From Maribacter sp. (lineage in GTDB: Bacteria > Bacteroidota > Bacteroidia > Flavobacteriales > Flavobacteriaceae): a stretch of DNA of 6,546 bases. Numbering within the stretch: position 1 is the first letter of the stretch; each line of letters starts with the position of its first letter. Location: the NCBI GenBank assembly GCA_018679695.1, contig JAHHKH010000240.1, positions 1-6,546 of the forward strand, given 5' to 3'. A model generated the notes under the pieces. It saw only the letters and a list, made by a program, of their open reading frames with translations. It was not told the origin of the DNA and did not search any database. Positions 6,502-6,546 of the stretch are shown here, piece after piece. A program made the translations under genes and the position numbers.

Positions 6502-6546
6502 TGCCCACGACTGGAGTCGAACCAGCACGTCCTTTCGAACACTACC
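6502..6546 (-). tRNA. tRNA, 3' half only, probably tRNA-Leu (cut by window end)
   Basis: Read on the minus strand, the segment shows the end of an anticodon stem (GGTA), a long variable arm (GTTC-GAAA-GGAC, 4-base stem), a T arm (GCTGG, loop TTCGACT, CCAGT), the 3' acceptor strand CGTGGGC and discriminator A at 6502. The long variable arm marks a class II tRNA (Leu or Ser), and the layout GT-stem-loop-stem-GT before the T arm together with an implied GCCCACG 5' acceptor strand fits Leu better than Ser. The anticodon and 5' half lie outside the window, so the isoacceptor is unknown. CCA is not encoded: the bases after the discriminator are CAG. Confidence 0.8.

Overview
The window is part of a carotenoid biosynthesis locus from an AT-rich member of the Bacteroidota, most likely a marine Flavobacteriia. 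The signs are the flavobacterial style of the CrtI, CrtB and CrtZ proteins, a TAnnTTTG-type promoter element, few Shine-Dalgarno sequences, and a tRNA gene without an encoded CCA. The species cannot be named from the sequence.

Layout, right to left. At the right edge is the 3' half of a tRNA gene (probably tRNA-Leu, minus strand, cut by the window end), followed by its intrinsic terminator. A short AT-rich leader (about 6367-6450) carries a Bacteroidota-type -7 element and short direct repeats. From there a tight minus-strand operon of six genes runs leftwards: a CarH-like MerR regulator, crtI (phytoene desaturase), crtB (phytoene synthase), crtZ (3-hydroxylase), crtD (1'-hydroxycarotenoid 3',4'-desaturase) and cruF (carotenoid 1',2'-hydratase). 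Junctions run from a 20-base gap to an 8-base overlap, so one transcript is expected. At the left edge the 3' part of a crtA-family gene lies on the plus strand, convergent with cruF; the two stop codons share the four bases CTAG.

How the genes fit together. CrtB makes phytoene from GGPP and CrtI desaturates it to lycopene. A lycopene cyclase, not in the window, would form the ring that CrtZ hydroxylates at C3. CruF adds water to the acyclic end to give a 1'-hydroxyl, CrtD adds the 3',4' double bond, and the CrtA relative could add the 2'-hydroxyl. The combination fits a saproxanthin/myxol-type monocyclic carotenoid, with zeaxanthin as a possible bicyclic product. The regulator keeps the tryptophan, glutamate and histidines that bind adenosylcobalamin in CarH photoreceptors, so light-dependent, self-regulated expression is a reasonable inference. 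No mobile elements, CRISPR arrays or intact tRNA/rRNA genes were seen.
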